A DNA stretch of 64,000 bases from Adenophora triphylla var. japonica (GCA_022495995.1 JAFEMH010002456.1:124001-188000), one strand, 5' to 3'; positions 11,126-23,758 are shown, counted from the first letter of the stretch. Notes: generated from the letters alone by a model not told the origin. Numbers and translations are program-made.

Positions 11126-11306
11126 CTCCGTCTCGTCTCGAAAAGATCTTTCCGTTTAATATTTTGGGTTTGTCCCGAAAAAATACTCTCATTTCTAAAT
11201 AAGGAAGTAATATTAGTGCAACCTCACTAATGTACAAGCAAATTAAACACATCCTTAATACCTATACAAAATGTACAATGAAAAAATCATTCTGGGACGG
11301 AAGGAG
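11126..11306. mobile_element. Stowaway-like MITE inside the hAT element
   Basis: Ends CTCCGTCTCGTCTCGAAAAG and TTCTGGGACGGAAGGAG with TA on both flanks. About 181 bp, non-coding, inserted in the right half of the hAT-like element. Confidence 0.6.
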
Positions 11307-11690
11307 TAGTAAAAGTTATTTTGAAAAAAAAAACCTCTTCTACCTAAATAAGGCTCAAGAGGGAACATTTTCCGTTATGCACTAGCCTCTTTAGGTGCAT
11401 TCGTATATGAAATCAATGTATACAATAAAAAATCAAGTTACTGACAAATTTCACGAGTCGAGTTCAAGTTCGAGCTGATCACAAACAATGAAACATTCGA
11501 GCTTTTATTGAGTTTATCGAGTCGAGCTCGAAACGAGTTTTGTCGAGCTCACGAGTCGAGCTTGTTCAATTCAAAAATTTCACGTGTTAAAATTCTTGTT
11601 CGAGCTCGAGCTCGAGCTTCAACTCGACCTTATTTGAGTCGAGTTTTTTCGAGTCGAGCTCGAGCTGCTCGGTTCGCATAGCAGCCCTGT

Positions 11691-12236
11691 CCACGAGTGA
11701 TTGGGATCTTAACCTATTGCACTCTTGAATTGTTAGGGTCGATGTCATGCCAAGTAAGAGAATAAGTCATGTATCGTATTGTATGTATGTATGTGCCTCT
11801 GAGTATAACATCATCAGCTTAAGAAAAGAAGTCATGTATTGTATGTATGTGATTATGCCACAACTTTTGGGGTCTAACTAAACCGGATATCTAGCTTTGT
11901 AAGGATGTTGTACCTAGTCACAACACAAATAATAAGCACCATTATAGATCAAGTCGTGGTTGATTCCAGCTCTTTCCCTCGGGTGTAAAAATAAGACCTT
12001 TGAGGGTTTGATAATGGATACTCCCTCTGTCCCAGACCAAGGTTCCTTGGGTGGAATTTCACGCTTCTTAAGAAATTTTAAAAAAAATGAATAAAGAATT
12101 GTAAGTGGGTAGAAGATTAGAAGAGAGAGAATGTAAAAGTTAAATGTGGGGTAGAAAATAGTAGTTAATGATTGGTTTTTTTTAAAGTGGATAGAAGATT
12201 AGAGAAGAAAGAATGTAAAAGTTAAATGAATAATGA
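11691..12236. other. No gene; truncated MITE
   Basis: A Stowaway left end (CTCCCTCTGTCCCAGACC) lies at about 12022 with no matching right end. The following 200 bp contain two copies of a GAAGATTAGA-AGAATGTAAAAGTTAAAT block. The remainder shows no coding signal. Confidence 0.5.
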
Positions 12237-13735
12237 TTGGTTCTGCCCGTGGCTGATAGGGTTTCTAGTGGCCTCCTGGCCTCAGCCCGCAGGATGCCCA
12301 AGACTAAGGACATTTCTCTCAGACCGCAGTCCGACCATGACCGTAGTCCGGTCTCAGATCATTCTGCTTCAACTATCCCATCTGATCGTGGGAGGAAGAG
12401 GGCTCAAACTGAGGCTGAAGGTGCTGAAAAAGACAAACAACAAAGGGTCCAATAGCCTAAAGTTATCACTTTCTCCACCCCGAGCTCACCGGCCAGAACG
12501 GGGTCTTGCGCCAATGCTTATGCTATTTCCAACATAGATACTCAGGAGGCCGCGTGGAGCTTGAGCAACCAGATCGAGGAGGTTCCTCCCGTCCAAGGAG
12601 TTGACCTTTACTCACGTAGAGGCCATAAGTTGGTGGTAGGGCTTGGCCTTTTAAATAGGCTCTACTGCCCGGACTTCTACCAAGGCGTGAGGGCAAAGCT
12701 GAATGCTTCTGCCTTAGCTGGAAACATTAGCTTAATGGCCGCGGAGGTAATAATCTTTTTTCTTCTTTTCCTCCCGCTTCTTTTCCTTTGAACTTTTCTA
12801 ACCGCTTTTTTTTCCTTTTTAGATGGCCAATGTTGCCATGCGGCTGAGGGAAATCACAGATGAGCAAGCTGCTGCTATCACGGACAAGAACAAAGCCTTA
12901 GGGAAGGCTATAGAGGAGAAGGAGGCCCTTGCTTTGTCTCTTTAAGGATAAAGAGACAGATCTGAAGCAAGTATATGACAAATACGATGCTGCTCTGAAA
13001 TTCTTGGAGAAGGAAAAGGGCGCTCGCGATGAATTCCGCGGGCGTTAGAAGCAGCTGGAAAAAGATGTTGCGGAGTATAAGGGCAAACTGGAGGCCACCA
13101 AAACGCAAGTCGAGCAGCTTGAAGCCCAAGTAGATAAAATTTATGACGTACTGGTCACCTTGAGACAGTTCCAACTAGAGAGGGATGCTGCCAAGGTGTA
13201 AGCTGTAGAAGAGTTCAAGAACTCCCAAGAATACAAGGATGATATTATCGCGGAGTGCTTTTCCCAGTTTGATGCTGCAAATAAGACCCAGCTGAGGAAT
13301 TTTGCGGCCACAGGCAAATTCTCTGCGGAGCAGTTGGCCATTATTGGCTCTCTGATCGCTACAGACGCTGAGTGCTTGCCCGGGCATGCTTTGGTTCCTC
13401 TAGCTAAGGAGGACATTGATAATCTTGAGGCATCTGCAACATCTTCTTTGCCTCTAGTTGCCGCGGTCACCGCCACGAGCTTAATAGACACTCTTGACAC
13501 ACAATGGTGGGGTGAGGAAAAGTTATCATTGGAAGTCACTGCTGCTCGCCTATTTCCAAATGGGTCTGCGGTCAGCGAGCTATTATCAGCGCGGTCAGCC
13601 CCTACTCCAGCTTCGGACTCAGCTCCAACTCCAGATACTACCCTAGAGGCCCAGCCAAGTAAGAGCCTACTCAGCCAGCATCTTAAATTTTGTAATAGGA
13701 TTTTTATTTTGAACTTTCTATCTTTTCTTTTCATG
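12237..13735 (+). pseudogene. Broken transposon-type gene, C-terminal coiled-coil part
   Basis: A Ser/Arg-rich basic stretch (12237-12455) is followed by a globular stretch containing LLNRLYCPDFYQGVRAKLNA. A 76-bp intron (12747-12822; GAG|GTAATA and TTTAG|A) comes next, then a long Lys/Glu coiled coil ending in a Pro/Ser-rich tail at 13735. Stops or frameshifts at about 12453, 12943, 13047 and 13199 kill it. The intron lies just before the coiled coil, the same place as in the gene at 18909-21981, so the two belong to one family. The family looks like plant genes annotated as putative gypsy-type transposon proteins. The N-terminal domain is missing here. Confidence 0.55.
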
Positions 13736-13739
13736 TAAT

Positions 13740-13935
13740 ATACTCCCTCCGTCCCATAGCAATGGATACCAAAAAAAGGGCACACATATTAAGGAAAGGT
13801 AAGAGAGAGAAAAAGTGGAGAGAGAATGTTGTGAGTGTAAAAGTAAAATAGGAGAGAGAATGAGTGAGAGGAATAGTTAGGAGAGAGAATGTTGTGAGTG
13901 AAAAAGTAAAATAGGAGAGAGAATGAGTGGGGTAA
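13740..13935. mobile_element. Truncated Stowaway-like MITE
   Basis: The left end CTCCCTCCGTCCCATAGCAA is followed by repeats of AGGAGAGAGAATG(A/T)(G/T)(G/T)GAG, but no right inverted end is found before unique sequence. It directly follows the broken gene. Confidence 0.5.
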
Positions 13936-14766
13936 ATAGGTTTTGTAATGTTCCTTTATCTATCAATGAAAAAACTTCGTTCAATCATATTCATATGTTC
14001 TATCCTTCTTTCGAAATCTTTTTGACTTATGAATAATGTGTTCCTTCCCATTCATGTTTTATCTCTTAAGAGCTTTTGCAACTATGAATGTTTACATTTA
14101 CTCAATGTTTGGCCATGGGCATTGTTGTGCCTTTATTAGTTTTTAGGCCGCTTTATGAGTTGTTTCTAATTCCTTGTGAAAACGTTTAAGTTTTATATGG
14201 GTGGGAACTAACCTCTTACAATATGATCACAATTTATTTTGGCATTTACACTTTGAGGTTTCTCATCGTTCTATATTTTGGGCTCTTATTGTCGATCACT
14301 TTCGTCCATATTCACCTTAGTGAGTTACATGATCTGGACTTCTAAGTCCGTGACGCTTTTGTAATAGCCAAGGTTAGCTTATTTATATATGGGCATGCGG
14401 AGTGCGGTTTGAAGGCAGTCTGCGCATCAGTAGAGCATGATCGTGCTGGCGTCCGTGATTTGGGTGTGATCCTACGGATATTCACTCTGTTAATTCCAAT
14501 AGTGGGTAGATAAATTTTTTTGTGCTTTTTTGAGTTACAAACCACACAAATACTTTGCATTAATTGATTGTAACTAATATCACTATTTTTATAAACAATT
14601 GGTACAATTTTCCTAGAAAAAAATACTTTTTAATATGATCGTTGTTCCAAGCATTTTTGAGGTCTTTTCCCTCTCTTGTCCGCAATTTGTAGGTCCCCTC
14701 TTTAATGAGTGAATTGATACGGACCTTTCCATTTTGGAGAGAGCTTATGGAAACCGGGCTGGGTTC
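13936..14766. other. No gene seen
   Basis: T-rich unique-looking DNA without convincing frames or repeats, apart from its right edge where the LTR-like repeat begins. Confidence 0.5.
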
Positions 14767-15094
14767 TGAAATTACCCCCGATCCAAAATGGCTCAGGATG
14801 CATCGGATTGTTTGAAATCACGAAAACAGGAACGGATGAATTTCTAAGAAAAAAGAGAGTCGCCACGCCATTTTTATTATAAGCCAAAACTTTGAAAAAG
14901 ACTGAAAAGAGATTGTTAGGTCCGGAGGTCACGTTACGCCTCGGGAAGAGAATAATTGTGCTCACCCGAAATGCCTCGTATTGACGATTCTTTCTACCTT
15001 TTTCGAAAACTATGCATGTGTGTGTGTGTGAAAGTTAGTTAAAAATAAGTTTGGATGGAGTGTTTAAAATGATAGATATTTTGATGGATGAAAT

Positions 15095-15212
15095 AATGGC
15101 ATGATATATACATATATATGTATATATATACATATATATGTATATATATGTATATATATACATATATATGTATATATATGTATATATATACATATATATA
15201 CATATATATGTG
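15095..15212. repeat. TATA/CATATATATG microsatellite
   Basis: About 115 bp of alternating CATATATATG and TATATATA, which is self-complementary throughout and expected to extrude as a cruciform or hairpin. It is present in this copy only; element C lacks it. Confidence 0.9.
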
Positions 15213-15394
15213 AATATGTCATATCAAGATCTTTTGTTTATTCGACTCTGTAATATTCATTCCAAGGAGATGAGTTTAGAGGAAATTTAGGAATCATTTC
15301 TTGATTCACATCGAGCATTATAACATTACCTTTTTTTTTAATAAAATGAAAATAATAAATACTTTAAAAAATAAAGATATTTATAGTAATTGAC

Positions 15395-15640
15395 AGTAAT
15401 GAAAGGACGATCGACAAGTCAATTTCTTGAATTGGACATTAGAGTAAATGTTATATTTAAATGACGATCAACAAATCAAACGATTTGGAAGGTAAATGAC
15501 ATTATTTAAATGACGATCAACAAATCAAACGATTTGGAAGGTACATGACATTATTTAAATGACGATCAACAAGTCAAACTATTTGAAAGATAAATGACAT
15601 TTTAAGTAAGATAAAAATGACAATCAACAAATCGGGATCT
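15395..15640 (+). repeat. Minisatellite of AAAC-loop hairpins
   Basis: Three to four units of about 60 bp carry GACGATCAACAAATCAAAC. Two exact stems, CAAATC-AAAC-GATTTG, lie at 15472-15487 and 15521-15536. Element C has the equivalent array at 43240-43510 with different stem bases. Confidence 0.75.
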
Positions 15641-16724
15641 TCCCACATTTACCTCTAAATTACTTATAAGAAAAGTAATAGAGAAGGAATCATTTTCGGA
15701 CTTGAAACGGATATCTATAATGTTTACATTTTATGATAATGACATGAAATAAATAGATAACAAAGATGAGAATGACTTTTATAAGTAATTATGAGAATTT
15801 AGGGTTAGAAGGAGAGTTTACCAATATTTGATTTTGGCTCTTTCTTCTTAGGGTTTATAGGTCGGATATGAGAGTATTTGGATTCGGATTTTATTTGGGA
15901 AAAATGAGATTTTCACGCAAACCAAGACAATTTCTCTCTCTCCGGAATTTTTGGAACTTAGGCAGTAAATTTTCTGGGTTGAAACAGAAAATGGGGTGAA
16001 AATTGTTGGGGTGAAAAATGAAATTTGAGGCTGCTATTTGTAGGCAGTTAAACATGCAAAACAAGTTGGCCGGCCTGTTCTTCAGCCTGAGGGCATTTTG
16101 GTCATTTTACACTCTGATGTGATTTTGACCATTGATTTGACCCTTGGACGACTTTTGAGGCAATTTTATCCAGAATTTTGGTATTATTTCGTCTTTTATC
16201 GGGATTTGACAGTTTTATTAATTAACTGTCCGAAAAAATGTCGGAACAATCCCGGAAATCGCGTATTTTTGAAAAGTAATATTTTTAACGTGTTCTAACG
16301 TATTTTTAATATACTTTAATTTTGAATGATACGGACAGTCCCGAAAAATCTCGTTAATCTGAAAAGTGTGAATTAACGTATTTTTAATATACCTTTACGA
16401 ACCGGATTTGGATACTTACAGTAGCCCCTCGATGACGTTACTTACGGAGGAAGTGGGGTCGTCGAAACAGATAAGGATCCCAATCTGGGGAGATACCTTG
16501 CGAAGTGACCTGAACGGTCAAATGGTTGGACCCTAGAGAAAGGATTCCTACGTATCCATAGTGGAAATCAAGCCGATCGTAGTTCTTGTCCGTTAAGTAT
16601 AAGAGACTTAATTGACTGACTTTAGGTCATGAGATCTTACGCTGGAGATCTAAGGGAATGACAGGAACGGTTGTGTCAAACGGATTTTATGACAACACGT
16701 TCCAAATTTGAAGAAGATATTGAA

Positions 16725-17010
16725 GTTCTAACGAAACGGTTAGAAACGGAATTTAACCTCTGGAGAGGATAGTATGTTGCTGGGGAAAGGCGTCTGAAGT
16801 TCTAACGAAAATGGTTGGAAACGAAGAAAAATGTTTAATGTTCTAACAAAAGTGGTTAGAAACGGAGAAAAACATTTAACGTTCTAACGAAAACGGTTAG
16901 AAACGGAGAAAAACGTTGGACGTTCTAACGAAAGCGGTTAGAAACGGAGGAAAACGTTTGATATTCTAACGAAAGCGGTTAGAAACGGAGAAAAACGTTT
17001 AATGTTCCAG
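16725..17010 (+). repeat. Minisatellite, about 42-bp units
   Basis: About seven units of GTTCTAACGAAA-CGGTTAGAAACGGA type. Each unit can fold into TTCTAAC / GTTAGAA around a 7-base loop (example 16882-16902). A single related unit occurs in element C near 45274. Confidence 0.85.
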
Positions 17011-18908
17011 CGAAAAATTGGCGAGATCCAATGTCGACTGGATTCACCCAATTGCTAGCTGGGGAAATTTTGAATGCCTACTGCAGTGGTACATTTGGTT
17101 GTTTTGAAGATACATTTATGTACTCGGCGAATCACAGGTTGGGTGTTTTGAATACATATTTGTTTGCATGTTGGGCAATTTTTGGTGTACACAATTTGGT
17201 CGTATGGAGGAAAAGTTTGTTGTTCGACGTAACACATCTGAGGCAGAGGGAGGATTTTTGATTATTTAATTTGGAGATTCGAAGTGAAATTGGAGATTTG
17301 TTAGTAATGCATTTGAAGATTGGGAAAGCCAAATTTTAGTGGATTAAATTAACAAATAAGATTAATTTTTGACTTGGAAAGAGTACTGCGCAATTTCACT
17401 GCACCGTAATATTTTCTTTAGCAATTTGGGTGAAAGGGGGCAGCAACTCCAAAAGGGCTCCTGTGGGGAGCTCCTAGGTTGGACAGCAATATGGGGAAGG
17501 CTCCTGGGGATGGCTACTGACTGGTGATTGAAGGCACGGGTAGCCCAACTCGGCTGAAGGAGGCCCGTGAGAGAACGGGTCGATTTCCTCCTGGCCCTTC
17601 TGGTGAAACGGGCTTTGCCAGTCCCAGCCCGCCCCACTTACTCCTTTCCAAGCCCGCCCGTTTGGTATGTATCAAATGATCCATGGATTAAACGGGTTTC
17701 AACCTATTTAAAAAAAACAGAAAAAGCTTGGAAAAATTAAAAATATAATATGATGCAGCAAGAAACGTGTTGAATCAGTCTACGTCCAGCAATCAGGACT
17801 GATCTCCTAGCCTTTGACCTGAAACACAGAACCCACGACTAGCCGGAATGGTCTCCGACTTAGACCCTCGGACGTGAGAGTAAGTATGACGTATATAAGC
17901 TGATAAATTATAATGAACAAGAGATTCAGAATAATAAATAGCAATTACCTCAAAATCGTTGATGTTGTAAGTTATTTATAGGCGTTGATATGAGTTATAA
18001 TTGTAGTAGGATTGTATGAAATCCCTAGAATCGTGGATCAGATCGTGTAAGAGATCATGTACGTAAATAACTCCTAATTTGTAGGACTTTAGTTATGGAA
18101 AGAGTTGTAGGCGTATTAAGACTCCATAGGTCGACGTACGCCTTATAGGTCGAGGTCACCTGCATGAGTCTAGGTTGACCTAACTGAATGATATAGCCGA
18201 ATAATGCCCGTATGAGATATGGATCATATGTCGGACCAGGCTAGGTCGGGACCAAGGAGGTTGGACAATAAGCTAGGTCAACTGATCTTGATGCTGGGCT
18301 GTGGGCCTTACAACACTTGGGCTGACCCACCAAGGATGTGGTGGCAATATTGTCTGAATAACTGGGCTTCGTATGTTGGGACTAGCCCGTCACTTTCATT
18401 CCGTTCAGTGGCCCCCAACTTTCTGAGTTGACTTTGTCGACCAGGAAGTTATAAGAATTCTGATGAACATTTGGGTAGATCGCAGCTAGTTGCTCGAATT
18501 GCTTGGTTGGTCGACTGGTGATGACGATGCTCAATCTTGACCATTAACTGTTTTGACGGTCAGATAGATCTGTTGAAGCGCCACAATGATGAGAAAAATA
18601 CGGCGCTTTGGACAACGGCTTAGGAAACTGCACCGGCATTGATTGCAGAAGTGAACCGTTTGAAACCCCAAAAACCCTTCCAATTCAATTTAGGAAAGGT
18701 ACAAAAAGAAAAATCCTTTTCCTTCTCAAACTTTTACAAACCTCAAATCTTGATTATACCCAGAGAGAACAGCAACAAAGTGAACGGAATCTCCAGCTTA
18801 CCCAAGTCTTCGATTTACCGTCAGAACCCACTTTCGTCGAATCAAACAAGGTACCCCTCTCTTTCTTCGCATTTACGTTTAATTTCCGATTTTTCCTTCA
18901 AATCCGCC
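17011..18908. other. No gene supported
   Basis: Unique-looking sequence. 17360-17660 is GC-richer, with GGGCTCCTGTGGGGAGCTCC and similar short dyads. 18130-18560 repeats GGTCGA/TCGACC words and probably belongs to the 5' region of the transposon-type gene that starts at 18909. Confidence 0.45.
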
Positions 18909-21900
18909 ATGGCTAGGACCTTCAGTAGTGAACCTGGGGCTTGGTATGGGTATTGTATTGTTAACCGTAGAGTATATAAGCTCATAGGTGGGATATGGAA
19001 GGAGATGACCAGGGAGGAGTGTGCTTCCATCTTGACCAGGTGGGGTTTAAACTTTGACGAACTAGAGCTACATGTAGGAGAGAACTTGGGTGATTTGGAG
19101 GCAGACGACCAAAGTTTATTTGTTTCCACCTTTTCCACGAGCTTCTAGACCACTTAGTCTTGTTTTACATTAGAGGGCCAAATAAACCTTCATTCCTTAG
19201 AAATAGACAAGGATTTCTAGGGGAATCTAGGTCGCCCTTAGGTACGTCACTTGAGTCTGTAACTAGGACTGATTCCCCTGTTTCTTCCTACTCTACAGAT
19301 ATGTGGACCCAGGATTCGGTGAGCTATTCCTCAGGGAGAATTGTAAATGCTTTCTGCTCGACAGCTGTTCCAGGTCGGAACGAAAGAGGATATGTTGCTC
19401 CCAAGCCAGCTGGGGGGGAAGAAAAATTTGCAGTCGAGGATTGATATTCGGTACAGTTTCTGTGAGATCAGCAAGGACGAGTTCCGTCTCACTCACTTTA
19501 CTGAGAAGGAGAGAAAAGCCCATGAGTGGGCATATTGGGCCTTAAATCCCTCTAAAGTGGCCTTTTACTACGGCCAATTCGAGGTCGAGCTACGCCTCCC
19601 TCTTGATCCCTTCATCTGTGAGTTCTTAGAGTGCAAGGATGCAGTTAGGAGCAAATACTGTTAGGGTCTTGGTTTTCTTCGCCATGGTATGCCGGTTCGT
19701 CGGGTACGAGCCTTGTATGAAGGTGTTTAGGGAATTTTTCAAAATTGTAACAGACAATAAGATCTTAGGGATCAGTACTCCAGCTCGAGCTAAAGCTCCA
19801 AAATTATTTATCAATTTTCCCAAAAAAGTAGTTGGCTGGAACTCGCATCTGATCTTGGTTGAGAGCCGAAATGGCTGGGAATTTCCCCTGCCCAATGATG
19901 AATCAAGAGCCCTAACTGAGGATGAGTACTGGGTCCCTGATTGGCATAATGCCTTATATAAAAGATTGGTTCGGGTGGCTCACAGGAGCACTATCAATTG
20001 GTCGGCACTAGGCTCGAATAAAGACTATTCCATCTAAGCTGGGATGATGCTCAGGGGGAATGGACAGTTAGCTCCCTTGGTCCTCATAGTTCGTAGCCTT
20101 AGGTACCCCGGCTGGGTCACTCATGAGGGAGATAGGTTTAGATTTGAGAGTCAGTGCCATGATTGTAAAAAGACCAAATAGTTTTGCAAACTGAACAAAG
20201 ATCATTTTGGTGGTAAGTGTTTACTTTCCCTTCCACGTAGCTCGTCAATTCTTACTTGCATATTTCTTACTTTGCTCGTACATGTTATACTCGTCAACTT
20301 TTGTATCGACCATCTCGAGCTAACACTTCTTCTTATCTGTGCAGTTCTTACCCCGGAGCAGGAAGCCAATATATGAATCGCATGATGGACATGGTTCAAA
20401 AGAAGAAGACTAAGAAGGCACACGGGGTCATAAATGCCCGAGCTAGCCGTGAGAAAGAAGCAATAGACAGGAATGCTTTGCTCCCCAAGGCTGGAGTAGG
20501 AATGGTCCCAATTGATGGGTCAGGTCCCGTCGAGCCAATTGATGCTATCGATGAAGTTCAGTCGGCACCTGCTAGAGAGGAGGTAGATCTGTCTTCAGAG
20601 CGAGTGTCGGGCTATATCCCTCTCCCCGATTAAGCAAGGTTCAGTCCCTTTCAAGAACCTGCCAAGGATGATCCGCTAAATTTTGTCGATCTCGATGTAG
20701 AAGAAGAAGAAGAAGACGATTCTCTTCCATTGTCCACCAAAAAGAGGTCGAGAGTTGATAAGGGCAAGAGCGTTTCCTCGATCAATCTTCCTCCCCAAGC
20801 TCCCCAGGTTACAGGCCTGGAATTTGTTCGATCTCAGGTGGAGAAACTGAGTACTGTCCCTCCTCTAAGTGGGGTCGACAGTTTGTGCCGTCAGTATCCT
20901 GACTTAGGATATGGGCAGGTCATAATTAGGCATGTTGCAGATAAAGACTTGTTGACTAAGCTTGTGGAGAGGGGGATGACTGCAGAAGAATTTAGTGACA
21001 GGTCCGGCCTGATTCACTCTGAGGTAATACTTCCAATTTTTGTCCTTACTTCTCGTTTGGTCGCTATACTTTTTTGATCGCTCCTTACAGTGAGAAGAAC
21101 TAATTCTTTTCTTTTTGTCCATGCAGTCTCTGGCCATGATCGAGCTGGCAAAAAGTAGCTGGAGGGTAGCTGAGGAGAGGGAGAAGATTGCAACTACCCA
21201 GTATGCTCGCAAATCTCATGAAGTTACTGAGCTGAGGGAGAAGTTTGTCAATTTGGACTCTGATTACGAAGCCCTTAAACTTGTTAAGGATGATACTGAG
21301 AAGGCCAAGAATGAGGTGTTGGTCGACCTCAGAGCTGCCAGGACTGAGCTCGAGAAAGTGAAGTCGGAGAGGGAGGCCGCCCATCTTGAGAATGAGAAGA
21401 TAAAAACTGAGCTTATGACGATCACCAAGGTACTTCATGATCGTGATGAGTTTTTGACCAAGATGAATGAAGACCACAGTGCAGCTAGAGCCAAGTGGGA
21501 GGAGGAGGCCCAGGCTAGGGCGAAGACAGCGATGGAAAACTTTAAAGAAAGTGATGAATGCTATGACGCTATAATGAGTCAAGCAAAAATCTTTTATACC
21601 GTTAGTCGACAGCACATGGCCCGTCGGGCTATTGTTGACCCTTTAGCTAACATCTCCATCGAGCAGCTGGCGAAGTGGGCCTCTGAAGAGCAATATGATG
21701 TGGCTGCTCGAGCTAGCCATACCCTTGTCCCGTACAATGATAATGATCTTGTCGTGATAGCTCATCATGATAAGGAGGAGGGGGCAGAGCCATGGGTCGC
21801 CCCTCCCATCGAGCAAGTGAACTTCAACACGATCCTCCAAGAGCTTGAGGAAGCCGATGAGATGGACGAAGATGAAGGGGATGAGATAACTCAAGAACAG

Positions 21901-21981
21901 GTTTTTAATGAAGTTGATCAACAGATGCAGCCCCAAACTGAGCTAGAGAAGGTTCCAGCTGGTAACGACCAAAAAAGTTAA
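18909..21981 (+). pseudogene. Transposon-type gene (PF04195-like) with coiled-coil C-terminus
   Basis: An ATG in a good context (CCGCCATGG) starts an 80-codon frame (18909-19148). Further in-phase pieces follow. 19347-20037 carries a globular domain with LRLPLDPFICEFL, RVLVFFAMVC, VFREFFKI and EYWVPDWHNALYKRL, resembling the domain of plant 'putative gypsy type transposon' proteins (Transposase_28). A frameshift lies near 19650. Introns are seen at 20212-20344 (GTAAGT..GTGCAG) and 21024-21126 (GTAATA..ATGCAG). The exon between them is hydrophilic, with an acidic run near 20700 and an in-frame TAA at 20631. The last exon (21127-21981, about 284 residues) is a long Lys/Glu coiled coil with an acidic tail. 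Function unknown; these genes usually sit in LTR elements. Confidence 0.6.
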
Positions 21982-22408
21982 TCTCTTTGTTCTGCCTTTA
22001 ATGATTGTAATGAACAAGTTTCAAAACACTTTTCTTTTCCTTTTTTGATTTATGCAATTCATGCCTTGGCCCAGTTTCTGGGAGGCATTTAACTCGTATA
22101 ATTTGTTTTAGGCAAGTTCTAGCTCATTTTGGGGGACCTGCTTTATTTCTTTAATCGTAGTTGACTTTTCTGGATCTCTTTGCTTTGATCCATATACTTG
22201 TTTGTATGTCGAACTAGATTGAATGATGAACGAAACTGACAAGTTTTTGGTCAGACCTGTTTAAGAGCGAGGTCGATCAAGCGCCTTTAGTCGAGTTTTG
22301 TTAAGAACAAGACCGATTTAGAATCGGACATGTTAGAACGAGGTCGACTAAGAGTCGGACCTGTTAGAGGAACGAGATTGACTAGGAGTCGAATCTGTTA
22401 GAACAAGG
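21982..22408 (+). repeat. 3' flank with a degenerate 35-40 bp repeat
   Basis: After about 200 bp of T-rich 3' sequence, 22245-22408 holds four to five degenerate units containing GA(C/G)CTGTTAGA and AACGAGGTCGACTA-GAGTCG. Element A inserted at the end of this array. Confidence 0.6.
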
Positions 22409-23745
22409 TGTTAGTGTTATGCCCTAGGCCTATAGTTGATAGACTTATGTGTTGACATTATTTATTATTATATGAAAAGTTTATTATTTGATTATTATAT
22501 ATTTTGCATATTTGTCTGTAATAATACCCGTCCCTAATTATTAAGTGAATAATTAGTATAAATGTTAATGGATAATCATATGATGATTATATGCATAGAG
22601 ATGCACATTAAATTTATGGGTACTTGTTAGAGAACAAGTGACTGGACTTGACCCGTATGAGATTTATGTCATGGTCAAATGTCATAATTAAATCTCATAT
22701 GGTCACTTCATTTAGTCCCTAGACCTGAGATTATCATGACCTTACATATGATGAAAGTTATGTTTGATTTTAGTCAAACGATATCTTAACACGATATTTA
22801 TAAAGGCTATCTTTGGCATGATCGGATTCATGATGGGAAGGATGATAAGTCAAGATGGAATTTGTCTCTCGAAAGAGAGATGTTTTGCTTGGGTCCCTCG
22901 ATGAGTGATAATGATGAAAGTGTATGGCCATACCCCAATGTGATTGGATTATCATTATACTCAAGATCGAGAAAGCATTGAACAAGTACAAGTTGATGTG
23001 GACCATGACTTGTGTTCAATATAACATCGTGAGACAAAGGGAGAAATGGAAGTGTACCATTGGAAACGTGAACTCTTACGTTATATTATTTAGGTAGACA
23101 TAATGGCTTGCTAGAGTCCGCTTATGTCTTACGAGGGTCGATATGATCGAACTCATTGCCAACATAATATAATCCTATTGGGTCACACATAATTAGAATG
23201 AATTGATTAAACCAATGAAAGAATGATTGAGAAATTCCTTATCAGGCATAAGATATCGCGCGACAGATCTTGGCCATAGGGCTCGACTGGTCGTGCGACA
23301 TAACATGCCACTAAGGCGGTTTACAGACAGTTTCCTAATTTGATTAGGAAACAAACACCATACTAGAGTAGTATAAATATGATGTCTGTGAAACCCTAAT
23401 AACCTAGCCGAAATTCTGAAAAGAAAATCACAAAGGGTTTTTCAATATTCTCTCCAAGGTTTAAAAGATCTAGCAATCTTCAAGAAGTGTTCTTGGTTCA
23501 TTAGAAGGTGTGGATACTACTAGAGGGTCTTCGCTCGTTCAACGATCAAGGCCTAGAGTTCGAAGTTTGTGATTCAAAATCACATTGTTTATTTGTTTGA
23601 TAGCTCAAGAACGGAAAGCGTTCAAGGTTGGTTATTTCTATCTCATAGGAATTCAAGTTAATTGTAAAGAACGGATCCTAGGGCTCTTGGGTTTTATGTT
23701 ATTAGATGCTTAATTTCGCTGCGCATGGACCCATAAAACCCAACA
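22409..23745 (+). repeat. 5' LTR of element A
   Basis: Begins TGTTAGTGTTATGCCC and ends AAAACCCAACA: 1,337 bp with TG..CA ends. A homologous inverted partial copy opens the window (1-463). Confidence 0.85.
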
Positions 23746-23758
23746 GTAGTATCAGAGC
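23746..23758 (+). promoter_or_regulatory. Primer-binding site of element A
   Basis: GTAGTATCAGAGC directly follows the LTR. It matches the initiator-Met primer site TGGTATCAGAGC with one change. Confidence 0.8.

Larger units (their letters stand above)
10167..11690. mobile_element. hAT-like non-autonomous element with nested MITEs
   Basis: The ends TAGGGCCGTAAACGAG and CGCATAGCAGCCCTG are short inverted repeats of hAT type. Both sides carry CCACGAG(T) (10160-10167 and 11691-11698), an 8-bp-class target duplication with at most one mismatch. The outer arms (10175-10440 and 11455-11680) are made of CGAG(T/C)TCGA-rich sequence on both sides. The middle has been filled by two other MITEs (10455-10998 and 11126-11306). 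No transposase is present. Confidence 0.7.
14767..17010 (+). mobile_element. LTR-like repeat, copy 1 of the element C family
   Basis: It begins TGAAATTAC, as element C does at 42310. It shares with C the blocks GAGTCGCCACGC, GGTCACGTTACG, CTCGGGAAGAG, CACCCGAAA-GCCTCGTAT and TCTTTCTACCTTT. The first part ends GGATTTGGATACTTACA at 16420 (C: 44475), and both continue with AGCCCCTC...GATGACGTTAC-like sequence and CAAGCCGATCGTAGTTC. TG..CA ends suggest an LTR of about 1.65 kb followed by leader. The block order recalls Tat/Ogre-type gypsy LTRs, but this is inference. No genes follow in this copy. Confidence 0.6.
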
